Assembly (NCBI GenBank): GCA_900752095.1
Contig: CAADUD010000032.1
Location: forward strand, 1-5,340
Length of the DNA stretch: 5,340 bases
Direction: 5' to 3'
Source of the DNA: Clostridia bacterium
GTDB taxonomy: Bacteria > Bacillota > Clostridia > TANB77 > CAG-508
How positions within the stretch are numbered: the stretch's first letter is position 1; the number at the start of each line of letters is the position of its first letter. The position numbers and the translations under genes were made by a program. This document shows, piece after piece, positions 1-4,907 of the stretch. The notes beneath the pieces are model-generated. The model made no database searches, was not told the origin of the DNA, and saw nothing but the letters and a program-made list of their open reading frames with translations.

Positions 1-411
1 ATTAAAGAAATAAAAACTGCATTAAACATGTTTGCTACTAAAATTAAATTTACTTATGAACCAATACCAAATTTGTTTATGGAAATTTCTAATAAAGTAG
101 GTGGAAATGTTGGAGAAATTTTTCAAAGAGCAGCTTTGAATATGAAAGAGCAGACAGCAGGCGATTCTTGGAATAATGCTTTAGAAGAAGTAAATCATAA
201 TCTTGTCAAAGAAGATGTAGCTATATTAAAAAATTTAAGTAGGTTATTGGGACAAACTGATTTAGAAGGACAAATTAGTGAAATAGAAGTAGTAAATCGA
301 TTTTTAACTTCGCAATTGGAAAATGCAGAAGAAGAAAGAAGAAAAAATGAGAAAATGTATAGAACTTTAGGAGTAGTAACTGGTCTTACGATTGCTATTA
401 TTTTGATATAA
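1..411 (+). CDS. spoIIIAB: Stage III sporulation protein AB, 5'-truncated by the window edge
   Basis: The frame is open from base 1 to the TAA at 409-411 and gives 136 residues. The ATG at 28 is internal: the nine preceding codons (IKEIKTALN) continue the homology to the family segment that reads IRQLRAALQ in B. subtilis SpoIIIAB. About 30 N-terminal residues, including the expected first membrane segment, are therefore missing (the B. subtilis protein has 171). The visible part is an alpha-helical cytoplasmic domain, then a charged helix (LENAEEERRKNEKMYRTLG) and a C-terminal membrane segment (VVTGLTIAIILI). The KNEKM-hydrophobic tail is typical of the family, which resembles type II secretion GspF/pilus platform proteins. 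In the SpoIIIA complex AB is thought to act as an inner-membrane platform with the ATPase AA. It is the first gene seen of an operon in canonical order. Identity is secure; the true start is not visible. Confidence 0.95.
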   Translation: MKEIKTALNMFATKIKFTYEPIPNLFMEISNKVGGNVGEIFQRAALNMKEQTAGDSWNNALEEVNHNLVKEDVAILKNLSRLLGQTDLEGQISEIEVVNRFLTSQLENAEEERRKNEKMYRTLGVVTGLTIAIILI

Positions 412-499
412 AAAATGAATAAGAATATATATATATTTATTTTAATAAAAATAATGAAATGTAATATAACTTGACTTAAGATAAGAAAGGAATGTTTTT

Positions 500-694
500 A
501 TGGATATTAGTTTATTATTTAAAATTGCCGCTATCGGAATTTTAGTAGCTGTATTATATCAAGTATTGGTAAGAGCAGGAAGAGAAGACCAGGCTATGAT
601 GACTACCTTAGCAGGGCTTGTTATTGTACTTACATTAGTTATTAAAGAAATTAGTACTTTATTTACTAGTGTTAGAACAATGTTTGGACTATAG
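500..694 (+). CDS. spoIIIAC: Stage III sporulation protein AC
   Basis: A 64-residue, very hydrophobic protein with two predicted membrane helices (about residues 4-22 and 33-56) and a charged turn RAGREDQA between them. This matches the size and layout of SpoIIIAC (68 residues in B. subtilis). A Shine-Dalgarno AAAGGA at 486-491 lies 8 nt before the ATG. The role, known from the family, is a small integral membrane component of the SpoIIIA-SpoIIQ complex in the mother-cell membrane around the forespore, related to AD. It follows spoIIIAB after an 88-bp gap and is followed 47 bp later by spoIIIAD, as expected for the operon. Confidence 0.93.
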   Translation: MDISLLFKIAAIGILVAVLYQVLVRAGREDQAMMTTLAGLVIVLTLVIKEISTLFTSVRTMFGL

Positions 695-741
695 GATAGA
701 AGAAGTTATACATAATGTTTTTTACTCTGCAAGGGAGAGGG

Positions 742-1140
742 ATGATAGTCAATATGGATATTATAAAAATTATAGGTGTTGGACTTATAGCACTCATTAT
801 TATTGTTATTGTAAAACAATACCGTCCAGAATTTGTAATATATGTTTCCCTTATGGCTGGGGTTCTTATTTTAATGATGATTATGGATAAAATGGGAGCT
901 ATTATCGAATTATTAACAAGCCTTTCAAGCAGAAGTTCTCTCAATAATGAATTTTTAATATTACTCATCAAAATTACAGGAATAGCTTTCTTAACAGAAT
1001 TTGCAGTTAGCATTTGCAAAGATTCGGGAGAAACTGCAGTAGCAAATAAAGTAGATTTAGGTGGAAAAGTGCTTATCATTTCTATGTCTATTCCCATTAT
1101 CGCCAGTCTTTTAGAAACAATTTTAAAAATTCTACCATGA
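742..1140 (+). CDS. spoIIIAD: Stage III sporulation protein AD
   Basis: A hydrophobic protein of 132 residues from the ATG at 742 (B. subtilis 133). It begins MIVNMDIIKIIGVGLIAL, matching the family's N-terminal membrane segment. It has further helices at about residues 32-50 and 70-92, the conserved KDSGETAVANKVDLGGK region, and a final helix ending SLLETILKILP. The frame is open back to an ATG at 715, but that start adds nine residues without family support and has no Shine-Dalgarno. The purine block AAGGGAGAGGG at 731-741 directly precedes the ATG at 742. The ATG at 754 (M5, 128 residues) is the other credible start and would be 12 nt from that block. The product is an integral membrane component of the SpoIIIA complex. 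Confidence 0.93.
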   Translation: MIVNMDIIKIIGVGLIALIIIVIVKQYRPEFVIYVSLMAGVLILMMIMDKMGAIIELLTSLSSRSSLNNEFLILLIKITGIAFLTEFAVSICKDSGETAVANKVDLGGKVLIISMSIPIIASLLETILKILP

Positions 1141-1204
1141 TTACCTAGAAAACAGCATATAAAAACTTTGGGCAAAGAAATAAAATATGTTTATAACAAA
1201 AAAG

Positions 1205-1240
1205 AGGAGGACAAGTTACTAAACAAAGTAACCAAAAGGA
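1205..1240 (+). promoter_or_regulatory. Displaced Shine-Dalgarno plus hairpin before spoIIIAE
   Basis: A perfect AGGAGG (1205-1210) lies 34 nt before the spoIIIAE ATG with no ATG, GTG or TTG at a usable distance. Between them is an inverted repeat GTTACT (1215-1220), loop AAACAA, AGTAAC (1227-1232). Looping out the stem leaves 16 nt. A weaker AAAAGGA (1234-1240) only 4 nt before the ATG could serve instead. A 6-bp stem is not rare in such sequence. Confidence 0.4.
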
Positions 1241-1244
1241 ACAA

Positions 1245-2411
1245 ATGAAAAAAAATTTAAAATTTATTTTTTTAATTTGTATATTTGTTTTTATCTTACC
1301 TACTATTTGTCTTGCCTCTGAAACAGATACTTCGCAGGAAGAAATATTAGAATCTCAACAAGACAGTTTAAACATTTCTAGCTTTTTAGAAGAAGCACAA
1401 AAATATACGGAAGATACTTTTGAAAATATTGATATAGGAGAATTATTTAATTCAGCTATTACAGGAAATATCAATAATACTACTATTGTAAAAAGTATTG
1501 TGAGTTTAATTGGAAAAGAAGTACTAGATTGCATTGCTGTTCTTGGTAGTATAGTAGTAATTATTGTAATTCATAGTATTTTAAAAAGTATTAGTGAAGG
1601 ATTAGAAAATAAAAGTGTATCACAAATTACTTATTATGTACAATATATTTTAATTGTTACTTTAGTAATGGGAAATTTTACAGATATTATTACAATGGTT
1701 AAAACAAGTATTGAAAGTTTAGTAGGTTTTATGAATAGTTTGGTTCCTTTACTAATTACACTAATGCTTACTACAGGAAATATTGCTTCAGCAGGATTAT
1801 TAGAACCAATTATTTTATTCATTATAACCTTTATAGGAAACTTTATTGTATCTGTTTTAATTCCATTTGTATTACTTTCAACAACTCTTAGCATTGTATC
1901 TAAAGTTTCTAATAGAGTACAAGTGGATAAACTATCTAAATTTTTCAATTCTACTGTGGTTTGGGTATTAGGAATTGCACTTACTTTATTTGTGGGCATA
2001 ATTTCTGTAGAAGGAAGTTTAAGCAGTAGCGTAGATGGTATTACTGCTAAAACTGCTAAAGCTGCTGTCTCTAATTTTATACCGGTTGTAGGAAAAATTT
2101 TAGGAGATGCGGTAGATACCGTAATAGGTTGTAGCAATATTTTGAAAAATGCAGTAGGAATTATTGGAGTAATTATTATTATTGGAATTTGTATAGCCCC
2201 AATTATTAAGCTTACTATTCTTATGGGACTGTATTACCTAGCAGGTGCGATTTGCCAACCAATTGCAGATGAAAAAATAGTAAAATTGTTAGAAGAAATG
2301 GGAAACACATTTAAAATGTTACTTGCTATTATGTGTAGTGTGTCTGTTATGCTAATTATAGGGACTACTTTAGTATTAAAAATAACAAATAGTGGATTAA
2401 TGTATAGGTGA
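1245..2411 (+). CDS. spoIIIAE: Stage III sporulation protein AE
   Basis: A polytopic membrane protein of 388 residues (B. subtilis 399). It starts with a clear signal peptide: MKKN, a hydrophobic core at about 6-22, and a likely cleavage after the Ala of CLA at residue 24. An acidic extracytoplasmic segment follows (25-75). Membrane helices are predicted near 94-113, 129-148, 160-176, 185-212, 236-255, 303-322 and 356-378, with the conserved KAAVSNFIPVVGKILGDAVD region at about 272-291. AE is the large membrane channel or export-gate-like component of the SpoIIIA-SpoIIQ complex. The ATG at 1245 was chosen because it directly precedes the signal peptide. The frame is open upstream to 1197 but contains no ATG, GTG or TTG. 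The nearest ribosome-binding sequence is a modest AAAAGGA (1234-1240); a much better AGGAGG lies 34 nt upstream. Confidence 0.95.
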   Translation: MKKNLKFIFLICIFVFILPTICLASETDTSQEEILESQQDSLNISSFLEEAQKYTEDTFENIDIGELFNSAITGNINNTTIVKSIVSLIGKEVLDCIAVLGSIVVIIVIHSILKSISEGLENKSVSQITYYVQYILIVTLVMGNFTDIITMVKTSIESLVGFMNSLVPLLITLMLTTGNIASAGLLEPIILFIITFIGNFIVSVLIPFVLLSTTLSIVSKVSNRVQVDKLSKFFNSTVVWVLGIALTLFVGIISVEGSLSSSVDGITAKTAKAAVSNFIPVVGKILGDAVDTVIGCSNILKNAVGIIGVIIIIGICIAPIIKLTILMGLYYLAGAICQPIADEKIVKLLEEMGNTFKMLLAIMCSVSVMLIIGTTLVLKITNSGLMYR

Positions 2412-2412
2412 G

Positions 2413-2450
2413 AAAGGAGTTTTGCATAATATATTACTTCTATTATGCAA
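2413..2450 (+). promoter_or_regulatory. Shine-Dalgarno followed by a 10-bp hairpin before spoIIIAF
   Basis: AAAGGAG (2413-2419) directly follows the spoIIIAE stop codon. A perfect inverted repeat comes next: TTGCATAATA (2422-2431), a 9-nt loop, TATTATGCAA (2441-2450). The right arm contains the alternative ATG at 2445. Linear spacing from the Shine-Dalgarno to the homology-supported ATG at 2460 is 40 nt; with the hairpin folded out it is 11 nt. No U-run follows, so it is not an intrinsic terminator. Confidence 0.6.
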
Positions 2451-2459
2451 GAGTATCAT

Positions 2460-3134
2460 ATGGGGTGGGTTAGTAATTGGATACAAGGTATTATTATTGC
2501 AGTTGTTATTAGCACCATTGTCGAAATGATTTTGCCAGAAGGCAATTCCAAAAAATATATTAAAGTAGTAATAGGAGTATATATATTGTTTTCTATAGTT
2601 TCACCAGTAATTAGCAAAGTAACAGGAAATTCTTTTCAGGTATCTGATATTTTTAATATCGATGAATATATAGAAGCTTCCAGTAGCAATACTTATCAAA
2701 ATTTAGAACAAAGCCAAGAACAACAAATAAAAGAAATTTATATTAGCAGTTTAAAAAGTGATATGAAAGAAAAAATAGAAGGAAAAGGCTATATAGTAGA
2801 AGATATTATTTTAGAAGTACAAGATAATGAAGAATATACTATAAATAAAATAACATTAGATTTAAAAAAACAAAAAAATAATTCCAACCGAGAAGATAAG
2901 TTAAATAATTCTATAAATGAAAATAATGTAAAAAGTGCAGAAGCAAGCACTGTTAATTCTATACAAGAAATAAATAAAATTAATATAACCATTGGTAATA
3001 AAGAAAATACAGATGAAACAAAATCGGAAGAAAAAACAAAAAAAGAAACATTATCTAATAAAGAACAAAATGAGTTAAAAGAATATTTAAGAGGTGTTTA
3101 CGAAATAGAAAAACAAAATATTAACATAAATTAA
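2460..3134 (+). CDS. spoIIIAF: Stage III sporulation protein AF
   Basis: From the ATG at 2460 the protein has 224 residues. It opens MGWVSNWIQGIIIAVV and aligns residue for residue with the start of B. subtilis SpoIIIAF (MSFLTEWLTT). Two membrane helices follow (about 8-25 and 33-52) with the conserved VEMILPEGNSKKYIKVV between them. Next come an extracytoplasmic alpha/beta region, a charged Asn/Lys/Glu-rich linker (about 137-200), and a short C-terminal element LKEYLRGVYEIEKQNININ matching the end of the family's ring-building domain. An in-frame ATG at 2445 would add MQEYH, but it lies in the stem of an inverted repeat, has no Shine-Dalgarno and has no family counterpart. spoIIIAF starts 48 bp after spoIIIAE and ends 18 bp before spoIIIAG. 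Confidence 0.93.
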   Translation: MGWVSNWIQGIIIAVVISTIVEMILPEGNSKKYIKVVIGVYILFSIVSPVISKVTGNSFQVSDIFNIDEYIEASSSNTYQNLEQSQEQQIKEIYISSLKSDMKEKIEGKGYIVEDIILEVQDNEEYTINKITLDLKKQKNNSNREDKLNNSINENNVKSAEASTVNSIQEINKINITIGNKENTDETKSEEKTKKETLSNKEQNELKEYLRGVYEIEKQNININ

Positions 3135-3152
3135 AAAAGGAGGACATATAAT

Positions 3153-3774
3153 ATGTTAAAGGACAAGATAAAAGCTTTGGTAGCAAAAGGAGAAAAAGGA
3201 GATAGCAAAAAGAAAATTGAAAATCTAGTTGTATTTTTAGTAATTTTAATTGTTACTATTATTATTGTAAATTTTATTTGGGGTGGTGAAAAAGAAACAG
3301 AGCAAGAACCAGCAAGTGATCCAAATAAAAAATTAGCAACCACAGAAAGTACAGAAAAAAGCATTAGTACTGCTAATTTAGCAACACAAAATACTCTAGC
3401 AATGCAATTAGAAGAAATTTTGCAAAAAATACAAGGAGAAGGGGAAGTAAAAGTATTAATTACTTATTCTCAAACAAGCCAAACTGTACCAATGTATAAT
3501 GAAGATATTACACAAAAAGATACCGAAGAAACAGATACTAGCCGGTGGAACCAGAAAAGTGGTAGAAACCGATTCTTCTAAGGAGATTATTTATGAAGAA
3601 ACAAATGGAGAAAAAACACCCATTACACAAAGTATTATAAGTCCAAAAATAGAAGGAGCTATTATTACAGCAAAAGGTGCAGAAGACACTACTGTAAAGG
3701 CAAATATTATTCAAGCAGTAGAAGCCGTAACGGGAATTGCTTCTCATAAAATTCAAGTATTTGCTATGAATTAA
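3153..3774 (+). pseudogene. spoIIIAG: Stage III sporulation protein AG, split by a +1 frameshift
   Basis: The first frame runs from the ATG at 3153 (AGGAGG at 3138-3143, 9 nt spacing) to a TAA at 3579-3581. It has a basic cytoplasmic N-terminus, one membrane helix (about 24-43), and a ring-building domain beginning LEEILQKIQGEGEVKVLITYS (about 86-106). After ETDTS (residue 130) the family reading is lost: RWNQKSGRNRFF then stop. The expected continuation (GGTRKVVETDSSKEIIYEE to IASHKIQVFAMN) is in the +1 frame from 3544 to the TAA at 3772-3774. Skipping one C at 3542/3543 gives an uninterrupted protein of 206 residues (B. subtilis 229). AG forms the large periplasmic ring of the SpoIIIA channel and is essential for sporulation in B. 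subtilis. The neighbours are intact, so a sequencing error, a recent mutation or programmed frameshifting are all open. The second frame has an ATG at 3499 but no convincing Shine-Dalgarno. Confidence 0.9.
3540..3549 (+). other. Frameshift point in spoIIIAG
   Basis: The bases AGC CGG TGG (frame of 3153) should be read AGC GGT GGA to keep the family's Ser-Gly-Gly. Removing either C of the pair 3542-3543 restores the frame. The out-of-frame codon CGG is one expected to be rare in so AT-rich a genome, which fits an accidental extra base. No homopolymer longer than two bases is present, and the Ser tRNA on AGC cannot re-pair well on the +1 codon GCC, so the site does not look like a classic slippery sequence. 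Confidence 0.85.
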
Positions 3775-3862
3775 TATAGGATTACCAAGCACAAAAATAA
3801 AATAAATAAGAATTATTTAATAAAGAGCAAATAAAAGATAAATATCAGTAAAAAATAAAAAG

Positions 3863-3901
3863 AAAGGAGAGAGAATGATTATTTAAGTAATTAAATAGAT
3901 C
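3863..3901 (+). promoter_or_regulatory. Displaced Shine-Dalgarno, mini-ORF and hairpin before spoIIIAH
   Basis: AAAGGAG (3863-3869) is the only good ribosome-binding site before spoIIIAH and lies 48 nt from its ATG. It is instead 5 nt from an ATG at 3875 that encodes only Met-Ile-Ile before TAA (3884-3886). The same stretch forms a stem: GATTATTTAA (3877-3886), loop GTAA, TTAAATA (3891-3897) then ATC (3899-3901) with G3898 bulged. Folding it out leaves about 23 nt to the ATG at 3918. It could be a translational control element or a reinitiation leader. Confidence 0.4.
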
Positions 3902-3917
3902 AGACTCAAAATAAGTT

Positions 3918-4616
3918 ATGAAAAATTTTAAGAAAAATCAAGTTGTTATTTTTGTAATAGCTCTTATGTTAGTAACAGCAGGTTATCTTAATTTTACTAA
4001 TCAACAGGGAAACCAAAATTTATTACCAACTAGTGCTTTAGCAGATTCTGAACAAATGGCAGCTATTGGAGATGCTACCTTGGTAAATGCCAATCAAGTA
4101 ACAGAAAATGTTCAGCAAGGAACGAATGTGGAAGCTTCTAACAATGTTAGTAGTGGATCTATTAATAGTGCAAATAAAAATTTAATAGAAAATACAAACC
4201 AAACAAATACGAATGTAGTAGAAGATACAAATAAGACTAATAATAATGTTGAAAAGAATTCTAATCAGGATAGCTATTTTACACAATCTAGATTAGACAG
4301 AGAAAATATGTATTCACAAATGCTTGAAAATTATCAAAAAATATTAGAAACTGAAAACTTAGATTCAGAAGAAAAATCTAATGCACAAGAAGAAATACAA
4401 AGAATTAATAAGGAAAAAAATGCGATTATGATAGCAGAAAATTTAATAAAAACTAAGGGATTTGAAAACGTTGTATTATTTGTTAATAATGGAAATGTAA
4501 CAGGTGTAATAAAAGCAGAAAAATTAGATGAACAGCAAATTTCACAAATACAAAATATTATTACAAGGGAATTAAATGTAAAAGTAAATAAAATAAATAT
4601 AAGTAGTAAAAAATAA
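3918..4616 (+). CDS. spoIIIAH: Stage III sporulation protein AH
   Basis: A 232-residue protein (B. subtilis 218). It has a short basic N-terminus MKNFKKNQ, one membrane helix (about 8-26), and a long low-complexity linker rich in Asn, Thr and Val (about 50-117, with repeated TN motifs). The C-terminal domain (about 118-230) includes FTQSRLDRENMYSQMLENYQKIL, the conserved AENLIKTKGFENVVLFVNNGNV and a final strand VNKINISS. This is the YscJ/FliF-like ring-building domain that in the known system docks with forespore SpoIIQ across the intermembrane space. A stop codon at 3912-3914 lies just upstream in frame, so the ATG at 3918 is the first possible start. It has no Shine-Dalgarno directly before it; the nearest good one is at 3863-3869. 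It follows spoIIIAG after 143 bp and is the last spoIIIA gene. Confidence 0.95.
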   Translation: MKNFKKNQVVIFVIALMLVTAGYLNFTNQQGNQNLLPTSALADSEQMAAIGDATLVNANQVTENVQQGTNVEASNNVSSGSINSANKNLIENTNQTNTNVVEDTNKTNNNVEKNSNQDSYFTQSRLDRENMYSQMLENYQKILETENLDSEEKSNAQEEIQRINKEKNAIMIAENLIKTKGFENVVLFVNNGNVTGVIKAEKLDEQQISQIQNIITRELNVKVNKINISSKK

Positions 4617-4618
4617 GA

Positions 4619-4641
4619 ATTAAATAGAAACTTTATTTAAT
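4619..4641 (+). repeat. AT-only stem-loop after spoIIIAH
   Basis: ATTAAATA (4619-4626) pairs with TATTTAAT (4634-4641) around a 7-nt loop, starting 3 nt after the spoIIIAH stop codon. It contains no G-C pair and is followed by AAGGAAG rather than a U-run, so it is not a convincing intrinsic terminator, though it may mark the end of the operon. The rest of the 4617-4907 gap holds a purine-rich stretch (4643-4670), the promoter at 4704-4733 and an A-rich leader; no gene is supported there. Confidence 0.3.
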
Positions 4642-4694
4642 AAGGAAGATTAAGGGAAAAGGGTGAGGAGTCTAATTATTTTGTAAAAATATGT

Positions 4695-4720
4695 CGAACA
4701 ATATTGACAATTAATGTTCG
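4695..4720. promoter_or_regulatory. Inverted repeat over the -35 box, candidate operator
   Basis: CGAACA (4695-4700) and TGTTCG (4715-4720) are perfect inverted 6-mers 14 bp apart. Almost concentric inside them is ATTGACAAT (4703-4711), itself a dyad that contains the -35 hexamer. Because it lies upstream of the expected transcription start, it would act as DNA, for example as a repressor site. The half-sites resemble those of the Gram-positive LexA box (CGAAC-N4-GTTCG), but the gap is 12 bp too long, so LexA is not claimed. Confidence 0.45.
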
Positions 4721-4733
4721 TATTTAATATAAT
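4704..4733 (+). promoter_or_regulatory. Sigma-A type promoter for the pilin-like gene
   Basis: A perfect -35 TTGACA (4704-4709) and a perfect -10 TATAAT (4728-4733) are separated by 18 bp. Transcription would start near 4740 and leave a leader of about 170 nt before the ATG at 4908. The position, after the last spoIIIA gene and before a gene with different codon usage, suggests that the pilin-like gene is a vegetatively transcribed unit of its own. The evidence is sequence match only. Confidence 0.75.
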
Positions 4734-4775
4734 TTATAAATGAGAAAATAGAAAAATGGTAAATCCATTTATAAA
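4733..4775 (+). repeat. 10-bp inverted repeat at the start of the pilin-gene leader
   Basis: TTTATAAATG (4733-4742) is repeated inverted as CATTTATAAA (4766-4775) around a 23-nt interval. A second, competing stem AAATGG/CCATTT (4754-4759 and 4765-4770) uses the same right arm, so the leader RNA could form either one. The first arm overlaps the -10 box and the likely start site, so only part of it may be in the transcript. The sequence is mostly A and T and chance is a real alternative. Confidence 0.35.
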
Positions 4776-4907
4776 AAATAATAAAATAGCAAAAATAAAA
4801 GAATAAAAAACAAAAAAGTAGGAAAAATAAGAACAAAAGATAGTTTAAATTTAACGACTTTAATATTAAAAATAAATATGAAAAATTTTGAGGAGGCAAA
4901 AGAAAAA

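Noticed and set aside
471..499. TTGACT before spoIIIAC as an internal -35 box
   Set aside because: No -10-like hexamer lies 16-18 bp downstream; that stretch is the Shine-Dalgarno and TTTTTA.
687..750. Inverted GACTAT (687-692) and ATAGTC (745-750) flanking the spoIIIAC-AD junction
   Set aside because: Six bases over a 52-nt loop in AT-rich DNA are expected by chance, and neither arm relates to the Shine-Dalgarno in the way the other leader stems do.
669..890. Plus-strand frame overlapping the spoIIIAC end and spoIIIAD start
   Set aside because: It is a shifted reading of spoIIIAC/AD with a Tyr- and Cys-rich composition unlike any family, and no ribosome-binding site.
672..1175. Long open frame on the minus strand opposite spoIIIAD, and similar ones at 1634-2137, 2789-2992, 3131-3364, 3538-3792 and 4711-5182
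   Set aside because: They lie antisense to well-supported genes or AT-rich leader and show no recognisable domain; they reflect low stop-codon density opposite AT-rich coding sequence.
3581..3640. AAGGAG seven nt before an ATG at 3593, just after the frame-0 stop in spoIIIAG, as a restart of translation
   Set aside because: That ATG is in the third frame and encodes only 15 residues; the bases are explained by the conserved SKEIIYEE codons of the true AG frame.
3803..3819. TAAATAA-GAA-TTATTTA stem after spoIIIAG as a terminator
   Set aside because: It has no G-C pair and no U-run, and spoIIIAH follows in the same operon.
4691..4714. Seven-codon ORF (MSNNIDN) after spoIIIAH
   Set aside because: It overlaps the -35 box and dyad, the nearest GAGGAG is 20 nt upstream, and the peptide has no supporting feature.
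4695..4720. LexA (SOS) box
   Set aside because: The half-sites CGAAC and GTTCG match, but the canonical 4-bp gap is 16 bp here, so LexA binding is not supported.
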